A DNA stretch of 64,000 nt from Chloroflexota bacterium (GCA_020850535.1 JADZEM010000166.1:34530-98529), one strand, 5' to 3'. Shown: positions 27,705 through 37,226, counted from the stretch's first letter. Notes: generated by a model not told the origin, from the letters alone. Program-made: numbers and translations.

Positions 27705-29666
27705 CTACGCCGACAGCTCGATCTCGGCGGCCAGGGCTTCCCAGCGCGCTTCCAACTCCGCGACGCGTACGTCCAGGTCGGCGTGCTCGGCGGCCAACGC
27801 CTCCAGCGCGCCCGGCTCGCCGTAATGGGCCGGGTCGGCCAGCATCTCCTCGACGGCTGACTTGCGCGCCGCCACCTTGCCCAGCTCCGTCTCGATGCGG
27901 TTCAGCTCACGCTCCTGGGCGGCCGGGCCACGCTTTCGCCGCCGCTCAGCCTCCTGGCGAGCCGACCGCTCGGCGCGCTCGCGCTCGGCCTCGTCGCGGG
28001 CGGCGGCGTCCAGGGCTTTTTGCTCGGGTGGCGGCGTCGTCGGCGTCGAGGAGCTGCCGGCGGCGATGCGCCGGTCGCGGTACGACGAGTACGCGCCCAG
28101 ATAGACCTGGAGCCGCCCGCCGCCCACCTCGCCGACCTTCGTCGCCACGCGGTCCATGAAGTAGCGGTCGTGGCTCGCCATGACCACCGTCCCCTGGAAC
28201 TGACGCAGGGCCCGCTCCAGCTCCTCGCGTGAGTCCAGGTCCAGGTGGTTCGTCGGCTCGTCGAGCAGGAGCAGGTTGGCCGGCTGCAAGAGCAGCCGGG
28301 CAATCGCCAGCCGCGCCTTCTCGCCGCCGGAGAGCACGCCGATCGGCTTGTGCGCGTCGTCGCCGGTGAAGCAGAACCGGCCCAGCAGCGTGCGGATCGC
28401 CGACTCGCCCCAGCCGGCCGGCGCGGCCGCCCAGGCCTCTTCGAGGACCGTCCGCCGCGCGTCCAGTACCTCGGTCTGATCCTGGGCGTAGTACCCGACC
28501 GTCACGCCAGCCCCGAGCAGCAGCGTGCCACGGTCGGCCTGCTCCACGTCCGCCAGCATCCGGAGGAGCGTGCTCTTGCCGGCCCCGTTCGGGCCGACGA
28601 GCGCCAGCCGCTCGCCTCGCTCCAGCGTCAGCGCCAGCCCGTCGAAGACGGTGTTCGGGCCGTACCGTTTGACGACGTTCTGGATCGTCACGACTTCGCG
28701 GTGACTCGGCTTGGCCGGCGGGAACTTGAGCGCCATGCCACGGGCCTCGGCGCGCGGAGCCTCGATGCGCTCGACGCGGGCCAGCGCCTTCTCGCGGCTC
28801 TTGACCTGGGTCGCCTTGGTCGCCTTGGCGCGGAATCGGTCGATGAACCCCTGCTGCCGCTTCAGCTCGCGCTGCTGGCGCTCGTAGGCCGTCTGGGCCG
28901 CCTGGAATCGCCGCTCCTTCTCCCCCAGGTAGTAGGAGTAGTTGCCGGCGTACTCCACCAGCTTGCCGCGCTCCAGTTCGACGGTCCGCGAGATCATCCG
29001 GTCCAGAAAGTAGCGGTCGTGCGAGACCACGATGGCCGACGCACCCGAGGCTTTCAGATACCCTTCGAGCCACTCCGTCGCGTCGAGATCCAGGTGGTTC
29101 GTCGGCTCGTCCAGCAGGAGCAGGTCGGCCCCGCGCACCAGCAGCTTCGCCAGTGCGATGCGGGTGCGCCAGCCGCCCGAGAACTCGTCGGTCCGCTTGT
29201 GGAGGTCGTTCTTGCCGAACCCCAGTCCGGCCAGGATCTTGTGGATCTCCGCCTCGACGCGGTACCCCCCGCGTGCTTCGAAGCGCGCCAGCACCTCGGC
29301 GTGGCGGTCTACCAGCCGGCCCAGGTCCTCCTCGGGCAGGTCGACGTGGAGCGACCGCTCGATCTCCGTGGCCTCGTGCTGGAGGGCCAGCAAGTCGGCG
29401 TGGGCGGCCAGCATCTCGTCCCAGAGGGTGCGCTCGTCCACCACGCCGGCATCCTGCGGCAGATACCCGATCTGCCAGCCGTTCGCGAGCTGCACCTCGC
29501 CGTTATCTGGCTCTTCCTCGCCGCAGACGATCTTGAGCAGCGTCGTCTTGCCGGCGCCGTTCGCGCCGACGAGGGCGATCTTCTCGCCGCTGGCGATGGT
29601 CAGGGAGACGGCGTCGAGGATCGGTCGGGAGCCGTAGCTCTTTTCAAGTTCAACCAGTCTGAGCAC
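27705..29666 (-). CDS. ABC-F family ATPase (ribosome-associated)
   Basis: A 653-residue soluble protein with two ABC domains and no membrane segment. Domain 1 has Walker A GANGAGKTT, signature FSGGW and Walker B LLLLDEPTNHLD; domain 2 has GPNGAGKST, LSGGEKARLAI and LLLLDEPTNHLDLD. The linker between them (roughly residues 240-320) is the basic PtIM helix pair, with FIDRFRAKATKATQVKSREK. The C-terminus is a coiled coil (AERERAERSARQEAERRRKR), as in Uup or YdiF-type factors. ABC-F proteins act on stalled ribosomes or give antibiotic protection; which applies is unknown. The GTG start at 29666 has no clear ribosome site; an ATG at 29711 is an alternative. Divergent from the SDR gene. Confidence 0.93.
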   Translation of the reverse strand: MLRLVELEKSYGSRPILDAVSLTIASGEKIALVGANGAGKTTLLKIVCGEEEPDNGEVQLANGWQIGYLPQDAGVVDERTLWDEMLAAHADLLALQHEATEIERSLHVDLPEEDLGRLVDRHAEVLARFEARGGYRVEAEIHKILAGLGFGKNDLHKRTDEFSGGWRTRIALAKLLVRGADLLLLDEPTNHLDLDATEWLEGYLKASGASAIVVSHDRYFLDRMISRTVELERGKLVEYAGNYSYYLGEKERRFQAAQTAYERQQRELKRQQGFIDRFRAKATKATQVKSREKALARVERIEAPRAEARGMALKFPPAKPSHREVVTIQNVVKRYGPNTVFDGLALTLERGERLALVGPNGAGKSTLLRMLADVEQADRGTLLLGAGVTVGYYAQDQTEVLDARRTVLEEAWAAAPAGWGESAIRTLLGRFCFTGDDAHKPIGVLSGGEKARLAIARLLLQPANLLLLDEPTNHLDLDSREELERALRQFQGTVVMASHDRYFMDRVATKVGEVGGGRLQVYLGAYSSYRDRRIAAGSSSTPTTPPPEQKALDAAARDEAERERAERSARQEAERRRKRGPAAQERELNRIETELGKVAARKSAVEEMLADPAHYGEPGALEALAAEHADLDVRVAELEARWEALAAEIELSA

Positions 29667-29852
29667 GAGATGAAGTGTGGCGGGCGGGCGGCACGACTGG
29701 CAACGTGCCATACTGCGCCGCGCCCTGTTCGCAAACGAACGGGGTATGGCGCGCCAGCACATCCCGGCACGCGGCGCGTGGCAGCATGCAATCGACGACG
29801 ATGCGCGAGGTCGTGGCCGCTCAGGCCAGCCTCGACGTGGGAGGGACCACGG

Positions 29853-30656
29853 ATGAGTGGGCAACTACAAGGGCAGATCGCCATCGTGACCGGGGGATCC
29901 GGCGGCATCGGCACGGCGCTGTGCAAGACGCTCGCCGCCAGCGGGGCGACGGTCGTGGTGGTGGACATCGACGGCGCTGGGGCGGCGCGCGTCGCCGACG
30001 AGATCCGCGCGGCCGGCGGCACGGCGGAGGGGCGGCGGCTCGACGTCACGAACCCCGCCGAGGTCACGGCGCTGGTGCAGGACGTGGCTGCCACCTACGG
30101 GCGGCTCGATCAGCTCTGGAACAACGCCGGCATCGTGACAATCGGCCCGCTGATCGACATCTCGCCCGAAGACTGGCGGCGCGTCTTCGCCGTGAACGTG
30201 GAAGGCGCGTTGTTCGGCACCCAGGCGGCCCTGCGCCAGATGCTCGGCCAGGAGCCACACCCCGTTGCCCGGCGCAAGGGGCTGATCGTCAACGTCAGCT
30301 CGGGGGCGGCGGATCGTGGCCGCCCGATGCTCCCGGCCTACGGCGCGAGCAAGGCCGCGATGACCCACCTGATGAAGACGACGGCGGCAGCGTACGGCGA
30401 GCAGGGCATCTGCGCGACGGCGATCTATCCAAGCAGCATCTTCGAGGGCATGTGGAAGCAGATCGATCCGGAGTGGGGCGCTTACGAGGGGCTGCCGCCC
30501 GGAGAGATGGGCCGCCGACGGATGTCCGAGAGCCTGCTCGGGCGCTACGAGAAGCCGGAGGAGGTCGCGGCGATTGCCCTGCGGATCGCCGAGCGGACCG
30601 GGCTCGCGATGAACGGAAAGATCGTGATCACCACGCCCACCGTCCGGGACTCCTGA
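29853..30656 (+). CDS. SDR-family oxidoreductase
   Basis: A 267-residue classical short-chain dehydrogenase. The cofactor motif is VTGGSGGIGTALCKTL, the structural NNAG motif is in LWNNAGIVTIGP, and the active site is Ser in VNVSSGAADRG with YGASK (Tyr-x-x-x-Lys). The acidic residue DIDG at the end of the second strand suggests NAD preference. The start at 29853 has GGGAGGG upstream. It is followed after seven bases by a sugar-isomerase-like gene, so the pair may act on one sugar or polyol. Confidence 0.92.
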   Translation: MSGQLQGQIAIVTGGSGGIGTALCKTLAASGATVVVVDIDGAGAARVADEIRAAGGTAEGRRLDVTNPAEVTALVQDVAATYGRLDQLWNNAGIVTIGPLIDISPEDWRRVFAVNVEGALFGTQAALRQMLGQEPHPVARRKGLIVNVSSGAADRGRPMLPAYGASKAAMTHLMKTTAAAYGEQGICATAIYPSSIFEGMWKQIDPEWGAYEGLPPGEMGRRRMSESLLGRYEKPEEVAAIALRIAERTGLAMNGKIVITTPTVRDS

Positions 30657-30663
30657 GGCCACC

Positions 30664-31551
30664 ATGCCGATCGAGCTTGGGATCGCGACGCCGGCCGTCC
30701 CGCGCGATCCGCGTCTGCTGGACGACCAGTTCTGCAAGTGGGCCGCCGATCTCGGCGTGACGGTGCTTGGCACGCACCTCGGCCCGACCCCGGAGGACGT
30801 ACTGCCCTACGCTGCCGAGGTGCGCGAGCGGCTCGACGGCTGGGGCCTCCGCATCGTGCAGGCGACGGGCTACAACCCCGCGCTCGTCGGGCGGGATGCC
30901 GCGCGCCGCGACGACGATCTCGCCCGGCTGGCGCGGTCGTTTCGCGCAGCCCAGTTGCTCGGCAGTCCGATGGTGCTGACCGGCTGTGGCAGCTACCATC
31001 CGACGCACGGCTACGGGCCGCACCCGGAGAATCACCGCCCTGAGGCCCGCGAGCGGATCGTCGAGTTCCTGCGGCTGGCTGCCCCGCGCGCCGAAGATCA
31101 CGGGGTGGTGCTGGCGCTCGAGTGCCACCTGATCACGGCGCTCGACACACCGGAGCACATCCGCGAGATCGTCGAGGCGGTCGGCTCGCCCAGTATCCGC
31201 GTCAACTTCGATCCGGTCAACCTGCTGAGCAGCATCGACGCGGTCTATCAGTCCGGGGCCGAGATGGAGCGGATGCTCTCCGTGCTGGGTCCGTACTATC
31301 ACTGGACCGCACACGCCAAGGACCTCGTCATCGAGCCACGGCTGGCGCTCCACTTTGACGAGACGGTCTGCGGCGACGGCCTGCTGGACTGGGCAGCCTA
31401 TCTGCGCTGCGCCGAGTGGCTGGGCACGCCCGAGCAGCCGGCGGCGGTCCTGGTGGAGCACATGCCAGCGTTTCTCGCGCCGCGCGGCCTCACCTTCGTG
31501 CGCGGGCAGGCAGCAGCGGCCGGCATCCAGGTTCTCGGGCGGCGGGGGTGA
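30664..31551 (+). CDS. Sugar phosphate isomerase/epimerase-like TIM barrel protein
   Basis: A 295-residue member of the AP-endonuclease-2/xylose-isomerase-like TIM barrel family. Metal-ligand positions are suggested by LALECHLITAL (Glu), RVNFDPVNLL (Asp), HWTAHAKDLV (His) and VLVEHMPAF (Glu). It ends near GIQVLGRRG. Substrates of this family include inosose, hydroxypyruvate and keto-sugars; none can be chosen. It is cotranscribed with the SDR gene upstream. Confidence 0.85.
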   Translation: MPIELGIATPAVPRDPRLLDDQFCKWAADLGVTVLGTHLGPTPEDVLPYAAEVRERLDGWGLRIVQATGYNPALVGRDAARRDDDLARLARSFRAAQLLGSPMVLTGCGSYHPTHGYGPHPENHRPEARERIVEFLRLAAPRAEDHGVVLALECHLITALDTPEHIREIVEAVGSPSIRVNFDPVNLLSSIDAVYQSGAEMERMLSVLGPYYHWTAHAKDLVIEPRLALHFDETVCGDGLLDWAAYLRCAEWLGTPEQPAAVLVEHMPAFLAPRGLTFVRGQAAAAGIQVLGRRG

Positions 31552-31639
31552 TGCCGCGCCGTTCACCTGGGCCGGTCTGGACCGCCCGTTCGCTGGGGGA
31601 CGCGGAGCCGACGGCTCTTGGTCCGGCTCTTCGGTCCGG

Positions 31640-31744
31640 CTATTCGTCGTCCAGGTCGAGCTCGACGAGCGGCTCGGGGAACATCGGCTCGACATCGTCC
31701 TCGTTGCTGGGAGTGCTCGACTCGTGGAGATCGACAGTTCGCAT
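31640..31744 (-). CDS. Possible small acidic protein (34 residues)
   Basis: A short frame MRTVDLHESSTPSNEDDVEP continuing to LVELDLDDE and TAG. About a third of residues are Asp or Glu, which differs from random high-GC frames here. No good ribosome site precedes it. It could be a genuine small protein or chance. The rest of 31552-32045 holds an 8-base hairpin (AATTCGTG/CACGAATT, 31922-31948) and no other gene. Confidence 0.3.
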   Translation of the reverse strand: MRTVDLHESSTPSNEDDVEPMFPEPLVELDLDDE

Positions 31745-32045
31745 ACACTGATGGTAGCGCCAGGTGACCCGTGTGGCCCACCATCACGGCGGCGGGCGAG
31801 CAAGGGAGCTTCCGATCGTGATACGCCTCTGTAACAGAGTGGACCCAAAAGCCGTCCCTTTGGCGTATCCTATGTCGTTTTAGGGTCATCATCATGGTTA
31901 CCGCTGGCGGGGCGCGCCAGAAATTCGTGTCTCGGGACTGCACGAATTCAGGGGCGACGCGCCACTGAGTAGTCAGGAAGCACGAGCCAGGGTGATCCGT
32001 CTTGACGATAAGACGGCGGCGCTGGGTACGGAGGGAACAGCAGGG

Positions 32046-33497
32046 ATGGACGTGGTGAGCAGCCGGTCACGCGGCCGTCACACACGCCTGCGTGGTGAGC
32101 GGCAGGCCCGATTCGCACGCGTGCGTTTCTTCGTGCTGCTCGGACTGCTGCTGCCGTTGTTCAGCGCACTCCAGACACTCGCCGATTCCGGCGTGCCGCA
32201 GGTCGAGATCCGGGTCGTTCAGCGCGATGTGCCGGTCGAGGTACCGGTAGAGGTCGTCGTTGAGCGCATCGTGGACCGCTTCGTCTTGGTGCCGATGCCA
32301 CGCACCGGCGCCCAGGCTGGCATGCTGGCCCGCTGGGACATCTCGCGGCTGCCGCAGGCCGGTACGCCGTTCCTGCGGGTGGCCCAGGCTGCTGCCAGGG
32401 CCTCGGGCGTGACCGTGTTGCCACAGGTTGGGACTGCACCGGGCTTCTGGTCTCCCGATCAGGTAGCCCGTGTCCCAGGCGCGGCTGAGCGAACCGGCCA
32501 GGCCGGCCAGTTCGGGTCGCTCACGGGCCTGTTCAACGAGGCGGTGGCCTCGGTTGCGCCGGGCGCTTCGCGGGCGGGCGTGTCCCTGGGGTCTGGTGCG
32601 TCGATCGTGAGCGGCCCGCTCGGGGTACGCTCGCCATCCTCGAGCTTCATTCGGCCATCGAGCCAGATCAGCAGCAGCAGCGCGAGCGGCAGCTCGACGG
32701 CGACCCGGTCGAACTCGGGCACGCTCCCCACGTCCATGCTCAACAGCCAGGGCTTGATCGTCTCACCGGACGGTCAGCTCGTATCGCCAGAGCTGGTGCT
32801 CGCGCCTGCGGGCGCCCAGCCACTGATGCTCGCCGTCGCGCCGGCATCGGCTCCGCTGACCACCTCGATGTATGCCACGCCGACGCCGACCATGGTGATC
32901 GGGCCGGTTCGTCGTCAGCCTACTCGCCAGACGCGCACCACGGGCAACGACAACGAGCCGCTGCTGACGGCGCTCTCGCAGTCTGATCCCGGTACGGGGA
33001 CCACTCCAGGCTCTGGCTCGACCACGCCGCCGCCACCACCCTCGACGGCGCTGGGCCCGACGCCCGAAAGTGGTTCGAACCTGCCGAACTTCAAGACGCC
33101 AACGGCAACCCTGATCCCGCAGCCGACCGAGACGCCGAAGCCGGCCCCGACCGAGACGCCCAAGCCGCAGCCAACTCCCGTTCCGCCGACGGCGACCCCG
33201 AAGCCTCCGACTGCCACCCCCGTGCCGCCCACGGCCACGCCGGTGCCGCCGACGGCGACCCCGAAGCCGCCCACCGCCACGCCCAAGCCGCCGACCGCGA
33301 CGCCCAAGCCGCCGACGGCCACCCCGAAGGTCGTGACAGCCCCCACCAAGACGCCAACCCCGAAGCCGGCCACCAAGACCCCGACCCCGACGCCCAAGGC
33401 CGCGACGAAGACGCCAACCCCGAAGCCCGCGACGGCCACGCCGAAGCCGGCCACGCCGACGCCCAAGCCGCCGACAGCTACCCCGAAGCGCGCCTGA
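32046..33497 (+). CDS. Pro/Thr-rich cell-surface protein
   Basis: A 483-residue protein with one N-terminal hydrophobic segment (FFVLLGLLLPLFSALQTLA) after a basic stretch, so exported or anchored. The central part is Ser/Gly/Ala-rich without a known domain; from about residue 350 to the end it consists of repeats such as TPKPPTATPVPPTAT and KTPTPKPATKTPTPTPK, typical of cell-wall-spanning or mucin-like segments. No LPXTG-type or other anchor is seen. The ATG at 32046 is favoured by GGAGGGAACAGCAGGG upstream. Its end overlaps a hairpin terminator. Confidence 0.75.
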   Translation: MDVVSSRSRGRHTRLRGERQARFARVRFFVLLGLLLPLFSALQTLADSGVPQVEIRVVQRDVPVEVPVEVVVERIVDRFVLVPMPRTGAQAGMLARWDISRLPQAGTPFLRVAQAAARASGVTVLPQVGTAPGFWSPDQVARVPGAAERTGQAGQFGSLTGLFNEAVASVAPGASRAGVSLGSGASIVSGPLGVRSPSSSFIRPSSQISSSSASGSSTATRSNSGTLPTSMLNSQGLIVSPDGQLVSPELVLAPAGAQPLMLAVAPASAPLTTSMYATPTPTMVIGPVRRQPTRQTRTTGNDNEPLLTALSQSDPGTGTTPGSGSTTPPPPPSTALGPTPESGSNLPNFKTPTATLIPQPTETPKPAPTETPKPQPTPVPPTATPKPPTATPVPPTATPVPPTATPKPPTATPKPPTATPKPPTATPKVVTAPTKTPTPKPATKTPTPTPKAATKTPTPKPATATPKPATPTPKPPTATPKRA

Positions 33498-33512
33498 CGT
33501 CCAGGCGCGCTT
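33486..33512. terminator. Hairpin terminator between convergent genes
   Basis: AAGCGCGCCTG and CAGGCGCGCTT are perfect 11-base arms around ACGTC. It overlaps the stop codon of the Pro/Thr-rich gene and lies 76 bases from the end of the convergent GH76-like gene, so it may serve both strands. Confidence 0.7.
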
Positions 33513-33588
33513 CCTGGGGTGAGATCGTCACGGCGACGTCGGGGAGTGCGCCGCGCGGCTCGACCGAGCGAGCATCCGGCAGCCTTCC

Positions 33589-34719
33589 TCAGGCCAGCGA
33601 GCGGTACTGCTCCGTTGGCCACGCTCCGAGCGCCAGCAACTGCACCATGGCCGCTTGATCCAACAGGGTGCAGGGCCTTCCTGGCCCCTCGAAGTGGAAC
33701 AGGCCCGTTGCACGGTCGTGGATGGACGGGTCGCGCCAGGCACGGTCGGCGTAGGCCAGCATCTCGTCGTGGTACGCGCGGGCGCCGGTGACGGCCGCCA
33801 ACTGAAGCAGGTTGCGGAAGAAGATCGCCACGAAGATGGCAGGCTGACCGGCGTAGCTTTGCCGCCCGTACCATGCGAGCGCGGCCTCGGCGGTCTGTTC
33901 GGCCTGCTCGAGGTAGATGGTGTCGCCGGTGATACGGTGGAGCATCACACCGGCCGCCACCGGCACGCCCTGGTTGTAGATCCACTGGGCGGTGTCGATG
34001 CGTCCATCACCCAGCACCTTGTCGTGATAGAGGCCGGCCTCTGAGCCATGCTCGATCCAGAGCGTTGCACGGAGCCAGCGGTACGCCTCGATCGCCGTCT
34101 GGACCCGGTCAACGGTGGCTCGACCGTTCCGCCCGGCCGGCTCGGTCAGATCGTGGAGGTGCGCGGCGAGCGCTGCCAGCCCTGCCGTGACCGCTGCGCC
34201 ACGGTCGCGGTTCCAGGTGGCGTCTACCCAGTACACGCCACCGGGGTACGGCTGCGCGTCGCTGGCCCACGCCGCCGACACGAGGTCGAGGATCTGGCCG
34301 GCCCGCTCCAGGCCGGCGTCGTGTCTCGCTGGCCGGCCGCCGGTCCGCATCCGGTACGCCTGCACGATGTCCAGCGCGATCCAGGTGTTGTCGTCAAGGT
34401 AGGTGTCGCCGCCCTGCCCGAGCGGAAACGGCGGATACGACGCGTACGATGGCTTGTTGACGATGCCGTTGCGGCGGCGCGGCTGCCAGTACGCCAGCCG
34501 ATCGACGACATTTTCGATGTCGGCCGCGTACTGGTGGCCGACGTCCGGCAGACCGCGCATGTACAGGGCGGCCTTGGCAGCCTCCTCGAACGGCCAGACG
34601 TAGGCGAACGGGTTGCCACCGGCAGCAGTCGGGACGGACTCTCGGTAGAGCCGCGCGCCCTGCAAGTACAGGTGGCGCTGCATCGCTGCGTACGCCTGGA
34701 CGGCCCGTTCGCCAGTCAT
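33589..34719 (-). CDS. Glycoside hydrolase family 76-like protein
   Basis: A 376-residue (alpha/alpha)6-barrel-like protein. The segment TYLDDNTWIALDIVQAYR carries the adjacent aspartates typical of GH76 alpha-1,6-mannanases, and WIYNQGVPVAAGVMLHRITGD matches the later helix pair of the family. There is no signal peptide, unlike most secreted GH76 enzymes, so it may act inside the cell. It starts 13 bases after the aminotransferase gene and is probably cotranscribed with it. Confidence 0.75.
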   Translation of the reverse strand: MTGERAVQAYAAMQRHLYLQGARLYRESVPTAAGGNPFAYVWPFEEAAKAALYMRGLPDVGHQYAADIENVVDRLAYWQPRRRNGIVNKPSYASYPPFPLGQGGDTYLDDNTWIALDIVQAYRMRTGGRPARHDAGLERAGQILDLVSAAWASDAQPYPGGVYWVDATWNRDRGAAVTAGLAALAAHLHDLTEPAGRNGRATVDRVQTAIEAYRWLRATLWIEHGSEAGLYHDKVLGDGRIDTAQWIYNQGVPVAAGVMLHRITGDTIYLEQAEQTAEAALAWYGRQSYAGQPAIFVAIFFRNLLQLAAVTGARAYHDEMLAYADRAWRDPSIHDRATGLFHFEGPGRPCTLLDQAAMVQLLALGAWPTEQYRSLA

Positions 34720-34732
34720 CAGTCGGCTGACC

Positions 34733-35950
34733 TTACCCCATCGCTGCCCTGATCGACTTCCCGAACGCCGCGCCGCCAGCGTAGCACTTCTCGACCGACT
34801 CGTAGCTGTAGGCCAGCCGCGCGAACTCCTCGCCGCCGCCGTTCGGCATGAAGCCGGTGCCCGGCCGCCACTCGACGCTCTCCTCGGCCGCCCACTTCTT
34901 CAGCTCGGCAGTATCGGTGCCGGTCGGCAGCTTGATCCAGATGAAGAAGCCGCCTTCAGGCACGCTGATCTCGGCATCCGTGCCGTCGAGGTGCTCGCGC
35001 AGGCCGCGCAGCATCGCGTCTCGCTTGTTGCGGTAGATGTCGATCAGCAGCTTGACGTGCTGCTCCATGTGATCGCGCAGGAAGTACGTCGCCACCCGCG
35101 ACATGTACGGGTTGACGCCGCCGCCGAAGAGGAAGCTCTGCAGCGCCGGGATCATCTCGGCCGGGGCGCACAGCCAGCCGAGCCGCACGCCCGCCCCGAG
35201 GATCTTCGAGAGCGTGCCCGCGCGGATCGTGCGGCCGTTCGGGTCGAGCGCGTAGATCGACGGCAACGCATGCCCCTCGAAGCGCAGCTCGCCGTAAGCG
35301 TCGTCTTCGAGGATCAACGTGTCGTACTCGGCTGCCAGCGCCACCAGCTCCTTGCGCCGCTCCAGCGACATCGTGGGGCCAGACGGGTTCTGGAAGTTGA
35401 CGATGGTGTAGATCAACTTGCAGCGGCGGCCCGAAGCCGTGATCGATTCCAGCTGCTCGCGGACGGCGCTGGTGACGATGCCGTCCTGGTCGACCGGGAC
35501 GCTGTGCACCTCTGCGCCGTGCCGGCGGATCGTCTGGAGCGTGCCGGAGAAGGTCGGCGCTTCGGTGATGATCGGGTCGCCGATGTCCACGAACGCGCTG
35601 AACGCCAGCGAGAGCGCGTTGCCGGAGCCGTTGGCAACCAGGATGTTGTCGGGGCTGACCTTCAAGTCCTCGAACAACTCGTACTTGTGGCAGATGAGCT
35701 TGCGCAGGCCCAGGTAGCCCTGGGCCTCGCCGTAGGTCATAGCCGCGTCGCCCTCTTCCTTGAGCATGCGGGCGGTCGCGGCGAGCATCGCGTCATGCGG
35801 GAACGAGGCGGGGTCTGGCAGGCCGCCTCCAAACTCGTAGAGGGACTCGGTCAGGACGCGCGGGCCGCCGCCGGCCTTCGGGCCGGTCCAGCCGATCTGT
35901 GCGCGTGAGGAGAGCAGGTCATCCCATCGGGTACCGGGCACCGTCGCCAT
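34733..35950 (-). CDS. PLP-dependent aminotransferase, 2-aminoadipate/LysN-like
   Basis: A 405-residue class I fold aminotransferase of the MocR/LysN group without a DNA-binding domain. The PLP lysine is in RAGTLSKILGAGVRLGWL; the cofactor Asp and Tyr are in LILEDDAYGELRF; NFQNPSGPTMS binds the ring. Related enzymes transaminate 2-aminoadipate, kynurenine or branched-chain amino acids. The start has GGAGGTT upstream. GH76-like protein follows; a flavin amine oxidase precedes it, separated by a hairpin. Confidence 0.9.
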   Translation of the reverse strand: MATVPGTRWDDLLSSRAQIGWTGPKAGGGPRVLTESLYEFGGGLPDPASFPHDAMLAATARMLKEEGDAAMTYGEAQGYLGLRKLICHKYELFEDLKVSPDNILVANGSGNALSLAFSAFVDIGDPIITEAPTFSGTLQTIRRHGAEVHSVPVDQDGIVTSAVREQLESITASGRRCKLIYTIVNFQNPSGPTMSLERRKELVALAAEYDTLILEDDAYGELRFEGHALPSIYALDPNGRTIRAGTLSKILGAGVRLGWLCAPAEMIPALQSFLFGGGVNPYMSRVATYFLRDHMEQHVKLLIDIYRNKRDAMLRGLREHLDGTDAEISVPEGGFFIWIKLPTGTDTAELKKWAAEESVEWRPGTGFMPNGGGEEFARLAYSYESVEKCYAGGAAFGKSIRAAMG

Positions 35951-35985
35951 TCGTCCGAACCTCCAAGCGTCGCATTATAGACCTG

Positions 35986-36052
35986 GGTTTTGGGCGCTGG
36001 GTTTCAGGTTTCGGGGAGCGCGCCTGAAACCTGAAACCCAGCGCCCAGAACC
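35986..36052. repeat. Intergenic hairpin repeat (family D), second copy
   Basis: 27-base arms at 35986-36012 and 36026-36052 differ at one position; they contain GGGCGCTGGGTTTCAGG and its complement. It is of the same type as the hairpin at 7901-7950. It begins 36 bases upstream of the aminotransferase start and ends just past the stop of the oxidase gene. Confidence 0.85.
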
Positions 36053-36056
36053 TCGA

Positions 36057-37226
36057 CTAGCGCAGTCGCCCTGTCAGCGCGCGGGCGTTCACGACGGCGT
36101 CCCACGAGAAGAGCGGGCTCCAGTTGTCGCCGTCCACGTCGTCGAGCCGGTCCATCACGACGGCCCCGATCACCGAGCCGAACTTGAAGCCGTGCCCGGA
36201 GCCGCCCGTCGCCACCAGCAGCCGTGCATCGCGCGGGTGGAAGTCCACCAGGAAGTCGCTGGTTGGGGAGAGGTTGTACATGCAGCTTTCGGCGCGGACC
36301 GTCGTGGAGGACGGGTCGATGCCGAAGTGGTCGCGCAGGAACGCCTCGGCGCCCTCGACGAAACCAGGCGGCGTCGTCCGGCGGTCGAAGTCCGGCGACG
36401 CGACCGGCTCCGACTGGACGTGGTGCGCGATCTTGAAGACGTCCGTCCTCCAGGCCGGGAAGCCGTAGTGGCCCTCGTCCGAGCAGCCCCAGGCGGGCAT
36501 CTGGGGCGAGTGGAAGATCGGCGGCACCTCGGCGAGGTACATGATGCCCTGCTTCGTCTGGGTCAGGGTCTCGGTCAGCTCGGGGAGCAGCCGCTTCGTC
36601 CAGCCGCCCAGCGCCAGGACTGCTCGCTCACCCTGGAAGCGCTCGCCGCCGGCCGTGCGCACCTCGACGACCTGGCCGTCCTGGTCGATGGCGACGATCT
36701 CGCGCTCGGGGAGGATCGTGGCGCCTGCCCGCTCCGCGACGATCCGCAGCGACTCGATGCAGGCACTGGCCCGCACGAAGCCGGCATCCCGCTCCAGCAG
36801 GGCGCGCTTCGCCAGCTTGAACTGGGGGAACCGTGCCCGTAGCTCGGCCTGACCGAGGATCTCGATGTCCGCGCCGATCTGCCGGCTGACCTTCTCCAGA
36901 TCGTCCAGGTACGGCTGCTGGTCCAGCGCCGTGAAGTTGAGGTTGCCGACGGCGAGGTAGAGGTCGTCGCCGGTCTGGGCCTCGATCTCGCGCCAGCGCT
37001 GCATCGCCTTGCGGGCGAGTGCGGCGTAGTGCGGCTCGGTGTAGGTCGAGCGGATCTTCCGCGACGGCCCGTAGGAGGCGGCAATCGGGTTGGGGAGCGG
37101 ACCGCGCTCGACGACGGCGACGCGCAGGCCACGCATGGCAGCCTCGGCGGCAGTGCCCAGCCCGAACGCGCCGCCGCCGACGACGAGCAGATCAAACCGG
37201 TTGGTGGACCTGTCAGCAGCGGACAT
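36057..37226 (-). CDS. FAD-dependent oxidoreductase, monomeric sarcosine oxidase type
   Basis: A 389-residue DAO-fold flavoprotein. The dinucleotide motif is LLVVGGGAFGLGTAAEAA; SYGPSRKIRSTY resembles the flavin-contacting region of sarcosine oxidase and N-methyltryptophan oxidase. ESCMYNLSPTSDFLVD includes the cysteine that covalently binds FAD in those enzymes (motif C-M-Y-x-x-x-P-x-x-D-F), and GSGHGFKFG follows. It should oxidise a secondary amine such as sarcosine with O2. The start at 37226 is chosen by fold; GGAG is upstream. Confidence 0.9.
   Translation of the reverse strand: MSAADRSTNRFDLLVVGGGAFGLGTAAEAAMRGLRVAVVERGPLPNPIAASYGPSRKIRSTYTEPHYAALARKAMQRWREIEAQTGDDLYLAVGNLNFTALDQQPYLDDLEKVSRQIGADIEILGQAELRARFPQFKLAKRALLERDAGFVRASACIESLRIVAERAGATILPEREIVAIDQDGQVVEVRTAGGERFQGERAVLALGGWTKRLLPELTETLTQTKQGIMYLAEVPPIFHSPQMPAWGCSDEGHYGFPAWRTDVFKIAHHVQSEPVASPDFDRRTTPPGFVEGAEAFLRDHFGIDPSSTTVRAESCMYNLSPTSDFLVDFHPRDARLLVATGGSGHGFKFGSVIGAVVMDRLDDVDGDNWSPLFSWDAVVNARALTGRLR

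Noticed and set aside
28245..29852. N-terminal extension of the SDR protein
   Set aside because: The open frame upstream of 29853 is antisense to the ABC-F gene and shows no SDR or other family pattern; a good ribosome site supports 29853.
33060..33090. tRNA T-loop-like GTGGTTCGAACCTG
   Set aside because: It lies inside the Pro/Thr-rich protein gene and has no acceptor or D-arm around it.
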